A DNA stretch of 14,589 bases from Blastomyces gilchristii SLH14081 (lineage: Eukaryota > Ascomycota > Eurotiomycetes > Onygenales > Ajellomycetaceae), in contig NW_003101674.1 of the NCBI RefSeq assembly GCF_000003855.2, positions 712,170-726,758 on the forward strand. The letters are read 5' to 3'. Shown piece by piece: positions 1 through 8,041 of the stretch (position 1 is its first letter; each line of letters opens with the position of its first letter). The notes beneath the pieces were generated by a model that had not been told where the DNA came from, made no database searches, and worked only from the letters and a program-made list of their open reading frames with translations. The position numbers and the translations under genes are program-made.

Positions 1-266
1 ATCTTTAAGACTGTGTTCTCTTTTCTTTTATCATGATATTGTCAAATGATTTCAAAGTATCAGAAGATGTTAAAATACTGCAATTTGTAAACAGTTTTTG
101 TATTCTGAGCTGTAATTTTCTGATTTTATATATCTGAAATTGATGAATGTATAATAGTTAACTTTATAGATATAGGAAAAACCCTGAGAACTAAAAGTTC
201 TCAGGTAGATGTCATAGTTTCTGACTGTATACATCTATAATTGAAGAATAATAATAATAATAATAA
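1..266 (+). mobile_element. 3' end of a LINE (copy 1), cut by window edge
   Basis: These 266 bases are the inverted counterpart of 8042-8307, which is the 3' UTR of the LINE identified at 8042-10578. The two match along their whole length with only about a dozen differences, nearly all transitions. The block ends in an (AAT)n tail (about 248-266) preceded by ATTGAAG, the same 3' end as copy 2. The coding part lies upstream of the window. It carries a conserved hairpin at 183-205. No target-site duplication can be tested because the 5' end is not visible. Confidence 0.9.
183..205 (+). other. LINE 3' UTR hairpin (copy 1)
   Basis: A perfect 10-bp inverted repeat, CCTGAGAACT / AGTTCTCAGG, with an AAA loop lies about 40 bases upstream of the (AAT)n tail. 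It is kept in copy 2 (8103-8125) with one change that turns a C-G pair into a T-G pair. In some LINE families a 3' UTR stem-loop is what the reverse transcriptase recognises when it starts target-primed synthesis. That role here is inference. Confidence 0.7.
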
Positions 267-612
267 GAAACTCATGATTGTAAAACATGAAATTATCAGA
301 CAGTTTAATACCTCTGATCACAGTATATCAGAGAAGTGTAGTTTTCATGAGAAAGTGAAGAATAAACTTACACAAGAATGTATTCAGTTATTTCATGAGC
401 ATTATCAATAATTATTATCAAATTCTGATTATATAAGCAATCACTGAATGAACTGAATGAGACTGAATTTGATCTTCAGTCTCAGTCTCATTCTGATTTT
501 GAAAGAATAATTATCTTTCACAGTTTATTCTGAGAAATTACTCTCATTTCACTGTTCTTGTATTAAATCTAGTTATTTTTCACATCATTTCTCTCAGAAA
601 TGATTCATTTTC
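267..612. other. Unassigned AT-rich stretch
   Basis: This lies between the LINE copy-1 tail and the small DNA-transposon fragment. The Gypsy-A reading frame that resumes at about 715 is already downstream of the RT active site, so the missing RT core should lie near here. I could not recognise it in any frame. The stretch may be mutated RT sequence, more of the DNA-transposon copy, or unrelated flank. It has no CpG and no long ORF. Confidence 0.4.
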
Positions 613-714
613 AGGTTTTTTTAATACTTGATTCTAGTGAAACTCACGCTAAAAATGTATAAGATCAGATTAAATGAGACTAAATATGAAATTCATGGGT
701 TCCACCGGCCAGTC
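613..714 (-). mobile_element. Fragment of small TIR transposon (copy 1)
   Basis: Read on the - strand from 714, this matches about the first 100 bases of the element at 3751-4254. Shared features are the GACTGGCCG end, CATGAATTTCA, ATCTGATCT and the run ATTAAAAAAAC. Most differences are C/T or G/A, with copy 1 being the AT-richer copy. It ends abruptly against Gypsy-A pol at 714, followed by TA. Beyond about 613 I see no convincing match, so it is either truncated or a shorter derivative. Confidence 0.7.
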
Positions 715-1270
715 TAACTCTAACAGAGTATAAGCTCTATGTTAAATTAATCAAGTATGTGTTTGAAACAGAAGAGTTAAAGTTTGTAGAATATGTAGTA
801 AGTGATAACTATATATATCTTATTCTGAAGAAATTGAATGTTATAGTGAATTGTCTGTGACTGAGAAATGTATATTATATATACTAGTTTCTTGAGTTGA
901 TCTTATATTACTGCAGATTTATCAAGAATTTTGTATAAATATCTGTATCACTCTCAGATCTCTTAAGAGAAATAGATATAAATCTGTGAAAGAAGAAGTT
1001 TTATTCAATCATTTGAAATACTATATATAAAAAAGTCTTTCTCACACTCAGAGACTATATAATAATATTCTCAGTACTTATTCAATCAGATCATGATAAA
1101 TCTTTCTATATTAAGATAAATGTATTTAAATAAGCTATCAGAGATACTCTTCTGCAGATGAGTAAGAATAACAAGCTATATCTGATAATATATAATGATA
1201 GAAAACTATCAGATGCTGAGCTTAATTATTCAGTGTATGAAAAGAAATTACTAGTGATTAAGCATGTACT
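715..1270 (+). pseudogene. Gypsy-A pol remnant: end of RT and RNase H
   Basis: One frame (codons starting at multiples of 3, e.g. 726) reads through the region after the RT active site and into RNase H of a Ty3/Gypsy polyprotein. Recognisable pieces are EYKLYVKLIKYVF near 726-764, YYCRFIKNF near 906-935 (the usual YYRRFIKNF), SLSDLLRE near 945, and RKLSDAELNYSVYEKKLL near 1200-1253. Stop codons interrupt the frame but there is no net frameshift over 540 bases. Several stops and substitutions fit G-to-A or C-to-T change. The coding sequence is split at lysine-histidine codons by the SINE and resumes at 1645. Non-functional; the upstream RT catalytic core is not recognised in the window. Confidence 0.85.
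1260..1270 (+). repeat. SINE target-site duplication, left copy
   Basis: AAGCATGTACT is repeated exactly at 1645-1655 on the other side of the SINE. The duplicated codons belong to Gypsy-A RNase H. Confidence 0.95.
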
Positions 1271-1644
1271 CAGCCCCGGTGGCTGAATGGTTAATGCGGC
1301 CACCCGGTAGCACCTTGGCATGGGAAACCAAGGCACGTGGGTTCGAAACCCGCAGGGGATACATTAAATCCGGAACTCAAGCACCTCAGGTTTCTAATAA
1401 ATACAGAGGTGTACAAATCGCTTCAATGAATTGCTCTATGTTCCTGAGCTGGGAAGTTATTATCGCATGTATCTAATTGTCACTCCTTTGTATTTTCCTA
1501 TGTTCTTGTTATCTTGGCGTGGTCTCAACACCTGTATTTCCTCCTGTATAACCAACACTTGACCTGTATTTAACATCACGCAAGGACTCATCATAAGCTC
1601 CGCTTGCATATGAGTATAATGAAAGAATAATAATAATAATAATA
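1271..1644 (+). mobile_element. tRNA-related SINE insertion
   Basis: This 374-bp unit interrupts the Gypsy-A RNase H frame between exact 11-bp direct repeats. It begins with a tRNA-like head (about 1273-1360): an A box, a perfect B box, a T-arm stem of five pairs (1337-1341 with 1349-1353) around a seven-base TTCGAAA loop, and a partly paired acceptor stem (CCCC/GGGG). A strong extra hairpin, CCTTGG/CCAAGG at 1313-1318 and 1328-1333, resembles the long variable arm of Ser/Leu-type tRNAs. An anticodon stem does not form, so this is a SINE head rather than a working tRNA gene. A tRNA-unrelated body of about 260 bases follows, then AAGAATAAT(AAT)n. The unit keeps CpG sites and GG/CC while its surroundings have lost them, so it is young or escaped mutation. 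It is non-autonomous and encodes no protein. Confidence 0.93.
1280..1350 (+). promoter_or_regulatory. Internal RNA polymerase III promoter (A and B boxes)
   Basis: The A box TGGCTGAATGG is at 1280-1290 and the B box GGTTCGAAACC at 1340-1350. Both agree with tRNA-gene consensus, and the B box matches GGTTCGANNCC fully. The wide spacing fits a class II (long variable arm) tRNA ancestor. Confidence 0.9.
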
Positions 1645-1655
1645 AAGCATGTACT
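1645..1655 (+). repeat. SINE target-site duplication, right copy
   Basis: AAGCATGTACT, identical to 1260-1270. The Gypsy-A frame resumes here. Confidence 0.95.
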
Positions 1656-3182
1656 GATGTTATGAAATAAATATATTGATAATAAGTATACAATAATGAT
1701 GATTATAAATCATGAAAGTCTTATCTATCTATAATTAATAATAAAATCTTTCAAATACTTAGTATGTTGAATCTCAGAGTTCTAAGTGTATAATCTTCAT
1801 ATCAAATACTGAAAGAGATTGAATGCTGTAATATCTGATACAATCAGTTGTAGATCTGATTTCATGAGTGAGAGTTCTATGAATCAGATACAGAGAAAGT
1901 TCATGTTAAATATACTGAGAGAATGTAAGAAATTAGAATAAGTGAATACAATAATCTCTTACTTGAAGAATAATAAGATATCAGATAATAAGTATCTTAC
2001 AAAGATAGTAGAAGAGATGCTTCTGAACTTCAAGCTGAGAAAATTAAAAAATAATATTATGCTTTATTATAATCTAGAATATGTGAAAGCTCTCTATCTA
2101 CAATATTTATTTAGACACAACTTGATAACTTATATATACAAGAAATTCAGTCCCTTAAAAAGCTCTGAACTCATAAGTATACTTGAATCAAGAGTGTACT
2201 GATCAAGCATAGCTGAGAATATTCAGATATACACTTATAAGTTCTTGAATTATCAGGTTGTGAAAGAATCTAAGAAAGAGTTAGAATGTGAGAAAGCACA
2301 GTATCAGATAAAAAGTATGATACAGCTGTTTAAGTGATGAGAAATGAATCTTATAGACAGATTACTATGAATATCAAATGAAAATTATTGAATAATCACT
2401 ACTATTAACTATGCTACTGATTGATCAGTAGTGAAAGCAGTTTCAGAGATGACTGAGAAGATAGTAATAAAGTTCTTATATAATAAGATCTATATTAACT
2501 ATGAAATACTGTATGAAATTCTGACTGATAATGATATGAATCTTATAGAAAAAGTAGTGAGACATTTCATAAGTCAGTTATAGATAAGATATTGTAGAAC
2601 AATATTATATCATCTATGAATAGATAAGAAAATGAAACACTTGAATGAAATTCTGAACAACATGCTGATAAAATATCTAGTAAGCAAGCCTATGAGACTA
2701 TGAGATGAATATCTCAGACAGATGCTATTAATCATGCGGATTCAGTAGTATGCAGTCTTCAAGTATTCATCATTCTATCTATTGTATGAATTGCATTCAC
2801 ACATTCTGAAGAATACTTTGAAAAAGATGAGAAAGAAAGCAATCGCGGAAGCGGCAGTTGCAGATATGAAATCAAGATTGAAGAAGATCAGTCATATATA
2901 TATAAAAGTTAATAAGTTACTCCTGAACTGAGCAATCTATTAAAAAGAATATAAGACTCACTAGTTAAGAAATTAAGTCTCAAGATAAGAATATAAGTTC
3001 TTATTTGTAATGAGAGTTCTGAGAAGTTTCAATCTAGATGATTTAAGCTCTATAAAATACTTAAATCACATTCTGTAAGAATATACACATTGAAGAAATC
3101 AGAGAGATGAGTCTTATACAACTGAATAAATAATTCACATCTTATAGAGATAAAGATGTAAGACTTAAGTGAATTATAATTA
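1656..3182 (+). pseudogene. Gypsy-A pol remnant: RNase H end and integrase
   Basis: The Gypsy-A frame continues after the SINE. Near 1700-1730 it reads INHESLIYL, the end of RNase H (normally TDHESLKYL), and near 1860 it reads RSDFM. Integrase core sequence follows: INYATD-stop-SVVKAVSEMTEK near 2404-2460, then FLYNKIYINY, LTDN (aspartate codon 2527) and a KMKHLN segment near 2629-2646. The second aspartate and the expected glutamate position (codon 2635) are 36 codons apart, as in a D35E integrase, but that glutamate codon now reads AAA (Lys). The first catalytic aspartate reads AAT (Asn, 2347). A frameshift lies near 2955, after which FKLYKILKSHS, near 3035-3070, matches the post-integrase GPYKIL type region. 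No chromodomain is seen, so this is a different lineage from Gypsy-B. It is dead by stops, substitutions, a frameshift and the SINE. Confidence 0.88.
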
Positions 3183-3739
3183 TTCACAGCACTATTATCA
3201 GTGTTGAAAAAGAAGAGACTTATAATTAAAAAGTCTTATAAAGTAAGAGAAATCATAGATACTTATAAATCAGATAATCTCACTTATTTCAATCTTTTCA
3301 TAATTATAAGAAAAGAATGAGAAGTAATAAAGAAATCAAATAAATATCACACTTTAATAAGTAATGAGACTGTAGCTGACTGTATGATATCACACTGCAG
3401 ATAGTGAGTGTAATATGATAAAAGACAGTCTCAGAGTAACAGACTTATACATGAGTCAAATTATAGAAGAAAAAGAGATTCAGAGTTGAATTTAACTATT
3501 TACATTAGTTCAATTATAAAGATAATAGAGAATAAAGTATCTGAAATATTCATAGATATATAAGATTAAGTCATCTGATCTCTGAGTGTCTTCTCAGAGA
3601 TCAGATAAGATTAGTTTTAATAAGCTGTTTACTGTAGTAGTCTGAGCAGATAAAGAGAGACAGTATAATATATAAGACAGAATTACAAGAGATGAAAGCT
3701 ACTGAATCTAGTCACTGAATACTGTATTATATAGAAATT
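3183..3739 (+). other. Probable 3' part of Gypsy-A, unassigned
   Basis: The last Gypsy-A frame stays fairly open to about 3404 (AALLSVLKKKRL-like reading with one TGA), which may be a C-terminal extension of the polyprotein, but I recognise no domain. Beyond that the sequence is AT-rich with no CpG and no LTR that I could pair with another copy in the window. The only marked structure is the hairpin at 3573-3606. Confidence 0.4.
3573..3606. other. Perfect 14-bp inverted repeat
   Basis: ATCTGATCTCTGAG (3573-3586) and CTCAGAGATCAGAT (3593-3606) are exact reverse complements around a TGTCTT loop. It lies in mutated sequence downstream of Gypsy-A pol. Function unknown; an RNA hairpin near the 3' end of the old element is possible. 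Confidence 0.75.
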
Positions 3740-3740
3740 G

Positions 3741-3750
3741 TGCAAGAGTA
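3741..3750 (+). repeat. Direct repeat flanking small transposon, left
   Basis: TGCAAGAGTA recurs exactly at 4255-4264. Both copies are also followed by G, so the repeat may be read as 11 bp depending on where the element is taken to start. Confidence 0.85.
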
Positions 3751-4254
3751 GACTGGCCGCCAGGACCATGAATTTCACGTTTGGTCCCATTTGATCTGAT
3801 CTCATACATTTCTTGGCGTGAATCCCGCTGGGACTGGCTATTAAAAAAACATGTAAAGTGACTATATATCAGATCTTAAAATGAAACCATGACTTGAAAA
3901 AAATAAGAAAGTGATCTCATTTGATCTCATTTAGTTTCATTCTTGACATAAAGTTACTATTTTTAGACATTTTAAGGTTTTTTTTAGACTATTTTTAATT
4001 TTTTAAAAAGTAACACTTTTTGATAACACTCAAATGAGATTTAAAGTCATTTAAAGCAATAAAAATAATTTAAATTGAGAAGTGAAAATCATGGTCTCAT
4101 TTGGAAAATGTGACAAGAGTAGACAGTAAGTCTCACTGAGACAGTATGAGACTACTATCTAATGTTAAAACCGTGTAATGGAATCAGTCGAATTGGTAAT
4201 GAGACTATCAAAAAATCTGGTCCTGGTCTCAGACACGGTCACACGGTCAGTCTA
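3751..4254 (+). mobile_element. Small non-autonomous TIR transposon (MITE-like)
   Basis: A 504-bp unit lies between 10-bp direct repeats. Its left end reads GACTGGCCG followed by CCAGGACCA. The reverse complement of its right end reads TAGACTGACCG and, after an 18-base interval containing a doubled TGACCGTG, also CCAGGACCA, so the termini are imperfect inverted repeats. The motif TCTCATTTG or a one-base variant occurs about five times inside (near 3785, 3915, 3925, 4095, and inverted at 4031), as expected of transposase-binding subterminal repeats. It has no coding capacity. A 10-11-bp duplication would suit a Mutator/Hop-type transposase. Alternatively TA at both ends could indicate a Tc1/mariner-type duplication. 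It retains several CpG sites. Confidence 0.75.
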
Positions 4255-4264
4255 TGCAAGAGTA
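4255..4264 (+). repeat. Direct repeat flanking small transposon, right
   Basis: TGCAAGAGTA, identical to 3741-3750. Confidence 0.85.
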
Positions 4265-4813
4265 GTGACTAGCAGACAAAGAAAAAGCATAAGAAAACAA
4301 AAGAGAATGACTCAAGAGATAATGAATTAATTATCAACTATAAGAGTCAGTTGTAAAAAGATAAATATTATTAGACACATCTCATTTCTTTTTATACATC
4401 ACATGTTTAATCTATTTCCAATGTCATGTCATCTGAAAAATGCTAAAAATAAAGAAAATCTTAAAACTTGAGATCTGTAAGAGATTTAAGAACTGCAAGC
4501 TACACTTATAATAATGTTATATATGTCTCTGATTTCTCTACTGCTATATATACAATATTAATATTGTTTATTACAAGATTGACTGAAATGCCAATATAGA
4601 AATATGTATGTATATGTGTAGAAAAGTTAAAGAAGAGTACAGAACTTACAGAATTAGAAATCAGAGTAGAAGAAGTGAAGATGAAAGAAACTAAAGAAGA
4701 AGAAGATGCAGAACTGAATAAATGATGATGAGAGTTATCTGAGACTGAATACTTATAATCTGATGTGCATACCATCTTTTCTGCTGAGAAGAGAGAGAAA
4801 ATAATAAAAGAAG
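4265..4813. other. Unassigned flank left of Gypsy-B
   Basis: AT-rich sequence without CpG. Around 4621-4731 one + frame is rich in Glu and Lys (for example VEEVKMKETKEEEDAELNK) and could be a worn piece of a charged coiled-coil protein such as a retroelement gag. Purine-rich DNA gives the same appearance by chance, so no gene is called. The open - strand frame at 4506-4775 is the serine-rich mirror of this tract. Confidence 0.4.
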
Positions 4814-4818
4814 CTTAG
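4814..4818 (+). repeat. Gypsy-B target-site duplication, left
   Basis: CTTAG directly precedes the 5' LTR and recurs at 13124-13128 directly after the 3' LTR. Confidence 0.92.
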
Positions 4819-5136
4819 TGTGACGGGCTGCGCCCGATCAATCATATAGACTATTCCGTTACACTTCACAGATTTCTACCGCTCCGATTCTCAGTTGCTG
4901 ATCCTCAGCTGAAAACCTATGAAATTTCTATTCTTCCGCCCCGAAGCTCCATCATGTACAAAAACCCCTATTCTTCCGCTTCAAAGTTCCACAGTGTATA
5001 TCACTGCATATGTGTATAAATATTCACTTCAATCACTGATTTCCACACTTTCTCTTTCTTTTCTTCTCTAATGTTTTTCACTTTGTTATATAAGATCTAT
5101 ATATTATATCAATCTATTCAGCGTAGGCCTCTTACA
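4819..5136 (+). repeat. Gypsy-B 5' LTR
   Basis: 318 bp, TGTGACGGG at the start and CTTACA at the end. It aligns along its whole length with 12806-13123, and the differences are essentially all transitions. This LTR keeps about ten CpG sites against two in the 3' LTR. It contains two imperfect 40-bp-spaced copies of a TTCTTCCGC unit (near 4931 and 4971) and a TATA-like box. Confidence 0.95.
5015..5022 (+). promoter_or_regulatory. TATA-like box in 5' LTR
   Basis: TATAAATA occurs at 5015-5022 and at the equivalent place (13002-13009) in the 3' LTR. It would direct transcription of the element from within the LTR. Position and conservation support it; no start site can be shown. Confidence 0.5.
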
Positions 5137-5441
5137 CTTGAAAAACATTTATTGTCTTCTTATTAGAAATAATTATTCATTGAGAAGATATTCAAACACA
5201 TAATAATATATAAGAAATAGAGAAACAGTCAATCAGTTAAGCAGACACTGAGTTCTCAGATAGAAGCTTACTCATCAGTTATTCTGACTCTGTAATAAGA
5301 TCTTACAAAGAGAACAAGATCTTACAAAGAGAATATCAGTAAAAGACTTAAGAGTTCTGATACTACAGATATATGAGATATTCATACAATTACACTTCTT
5401 TCAATTCCACAGATATCACACATCTAATAATCAATATAATC
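5137..5441 (+). other. Gypsy-B untranslated leader
   Basis: 305 bases between the 5' LTR and the first gag ATG. They contain a 19-bp tandem duplication (AAGATCTTACAAAGAGAAC at 5297-5315, repeated to about 5333). No CpG. Confidence 0.7.
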
Positions 5442-6629
5442 ATGTCTAATAATAGTATGAGAGAACTCTTGAACATGAGCACAGACACAGTATCACAGTG
5501 ACTCTGAGTAATGTTGAAATTATAATAATAATAAATAGCTGATATGCATGCAACTTAACAACATCAATATAAAGAAATTCAATAATTATCTTAACAAGAA
5601 ACCTCTGTACAGATAATTTCAATACTGACAGAATTGAATATAAAAGCACTGAAAGAATGCTTAAATGCTTTTATATATTTTAATGCTTCTGATCTCACTC
5701 TCTACTCATCATAAAGAATAGAAATGCTCACAAAACTGAGTGTAGATAAAGATGTTATCAGTTCACTAAACAATCAAGATTAATATATTAATGAATGATT
5801 GAAGAATCACATGAAACAGAAGTTTCATTCATGAATGAAAGCATGTGAATCAGTATTATGAATATCTGATAATATTATTAAATATCTTAATATTCTGTTC
5901 TAAGACACTATCATACAATAGAAAGTATTAGATTGATTACAGAGTATCTGACAGAGAAATACTTCTCTCATAACATTCATCTCTGACTTTGATATAAAGA
6001 TCTTAGAAGCAGATGATGAATCTTGAGAGAATCAAATGAAGATTAGTATACTTAAGAAGATACTAACTTTCAAACTCTTACAGACTCTTATAAGTGTAAA
6101 CAAAGACCTGACTTATAAAGGCTTCTGCACACAGCTTCAGACATTGAATAACTATCTTATCAAGCTTAAGAGTATATAGAACAGTAATAGAAGATATTAC
6201 ACTCACACATCTGTACTGAGAAATAACTCAGTCACTCATACATCTGTACTGAGAAATAACAACAATGATGCAGATGCTATGAACTGAGTAGACTTGAATA
6301 TTTATATATAAGCAAGAGTCTTCACTGTCTGAACAGGCTTTTAAGTTTCTAGAATCACTTCTGAAGAAGTTGCTGATCAATGTCAATAAGAAGTGTATAT
6401 TCACTGTAACTGATCAGAGCACATTGCTTTCAACTGTTAATCAGCCTATATATCTTCTCATTCAAAGAATGAATCAGCATCTGTTCACATTAATCACATT
6501 ACATTAGAGAAGGATTCAGAAGATAACTATGAGAATGTCTTAATAAAACAGAGAAAAGATTAGCTTCTGTTCAAATTCACAAGCAGAAGCTTGAAGAGAT
6601 CAGATAATAATAATTTGAAGAGAAAATAA
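5442..6629 (+). pseudogene. Gypsy-B gag remnant
   Basis: The ATG at 5442 opens a frame of 396 codons that ends at TAA 6627-6629, three bases before the pol ATG. It is full of in-frame stops. Readable stretches such as LTFKLLQTLISVNKDLTYKG (about 6066-6125) resemble Gypsy capsid. At about 6396-6440 the frame reads YIHCN-stop-SEHIAFNC, a CX2CX4HX4C zinc knuckle in which the first cysteine has become tyrosine (TGT to TAT). A 33-bp in-frame tandem duplication lies at 6200-6260. Gag would form the virus-like particle and bind element RNA; this copy cannot make it. The start codon is the first ATG of the frame that carries the knuckle. Confidence 0.85.
6200..6260 (+). repeat. 33-bp in-frame tandem duplication in gag
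   Basis: CACTCACACATCTGTACTGA at 6200 recurs 33 bases later (6233) with one C/T change and continues matching to AAATAAC at 6260. The period is eleven codons, so the gag frame is kept. Confidence 0.85.
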
Positions 6630-6631
6630 CA

Positions 6632-8041
6632 ATGAATACAATTCTTGTATCTACTGTGATAGATAACATGTATAATATGAAAGCCATGATAGACAGTAAT
6701 CTATGTCATTACACAATGATTAAATCTTCAATTATAAGACATTATAATCTTCAGTATATTCTCTTATCAAGACTCTGACTTCTTATAGAATTTAATGATT
6801 TAAAAGACATTCACACTTGTTACATGATGAAACTAAACATAGATGTTAAAGAATATTAACATGAAGATATCTATACATACAAAGTTAAGAATCTTGACTA
6901 TTATCTTATGTTAGAACTTGTCTGACTATCTGAACAAGATATCTTGTTAAATGCTTAAAATAGAAGCTTAATATTTTCTAACAATGATAGAATTTATGAA
7001 GATAATATTCATAAGACTATAAATCTTACACAGATCTCTGTCAACACTTATGAAATACTCTGAAAAAGAAGTCATTATTAAAATTATCAACAGAGTCACT
7101 GATAAAGGCACTGATAGCAGAATTATATATCAATCTATTTCATCAGTCTGATCAATATCAAGAAAGCTCTAGAAAAGTTATTCTATACTACAATAACAGA
7201 TTCTCACATAAAACTCTCTTAATAATATCATAAATATCTAGATATCTTCTGATAAGATAATATTATAAATATATCTTCTTTACAAGACTTAGAAGTGAAT
7301 CACAGTATCAAGTTAGAAAAGAAGAATAATAAGAACTCTGAGTCACTGTGAGGTCTTTTTTATAATATATCTTGAGATGAGCTTCTTCTTCTTCAGAAGA
7401 CACTTAATGATCTGTTAAATAAGAAATTCATACATGTTAGTCACTCTTTCACTGCAGCTTCTATTCTCTTTATAAAGAAGTCAGATAAAGAACTCTGATT
7501 CTGTGTGAACTATTAAGATCTGAACAGATTGACAAAGAAAGATTGTTATCTCTTATCTCTCATCAATGAAACTCTAGCATATATCAGATGAGCTCAATAA
7601 TTTATAAAGCTAGATATCATTACTGCATTTCATAAGATTTGTATCACTGAAGAAGATAAATAACTTACAGTATTCTGAACATGTTATAATCTCTTTGAAT
7701 AAGTAGTCACACTCTTTGAACTGACTAATACTCTCAGTATATTTCAGAAGTATATCAACTGAGTACTCTGAGATTTTCTTAATAAGTTTGTATCTGTATA
7801 TCTAGATGATATTCTCATCTTCACTGACAGATTCAGAAAAGAATATTAAGAACATGTGCAGAAGATATTATAATAATTATAAGAGACAGAACTATCAATA
7901 GATATTGACAAGTGTAATTTCAAAGTCAAGAGTATAAAATATCTAGACTTTATCATAGAAGCTGATAAGAGAATTTGAATGAATTCTGAGAAAGTCTCTG
8001 CTATTCTCAAGTGAGAGACTTCATATACTGTGAAAGATGTA
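6632..8041 (+). pseudogene. Gypsy-B pol remnant, first part: protease and RT
   Basis: The frame (codon starts at 2 modulo 3) begins with ATG at 6632, in the -1 frame relative to gag. The protease active site reads MIDSN at 6686-6700, where Asp-Ser-Gly is expected; the glycine has become Asn. RT motifs follow in order: HVSHSFTAASILFIKK near 7434-7481, NYxDLNRLTKKDCYLL near 7509-7556, FIKLDIITAFHK with catalytic Asp at 7613-7615, and YLDDILIF with the Asp pair at 7805-7810. The frame holds without net indel to 8041, but conserved Trp, Arg and Gln codons have become TGA or TAA. The frame is broken by the LINE insertion in the segment after RT and continues at 10592. Confidence 0.93.
8029..8041 (+). 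repeat. LINE target-site duplication, left
   Basis: TGTGAAAGATGTA, identical to 10579-10591. It encodes the VKDV piece of Gypsy-B pol. Confidence 0.95.

Noticed and set aside
1273..1360. A functional class II tRNA gene
   Set aside because: The T arm and boxes are good, but an anticodon stem does not form, the acceptor stem is only partly paired, and the unit is bounded by a target-site duplication with an (AAT)n tail.
1264..1476. 70-codon open frame on the + strand
   Set aside because: It lies across the SINE tRNA-like head and body; the bases are explained by the Pol III promoter and the insertion boundaries.
1942..2202. Independent 86-codon gene
   Set aside because: It is in the Gypsy-A pol frame between RNase H and the integrase core; its ATG has no special support.
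4506..4775. 89-codon - strand ORF with Ser-rich sequence
   Set aside because: It is the mirror of a purine-rich tract on the + strand, with no recognisable domain.
5137..5160. tRNA primer-binding site after the 5' LTR
   Set aside because: The bases after ACA (CTTGAAAAAC) do not match a tRNA 3' end that I can name; mutation may hide it.
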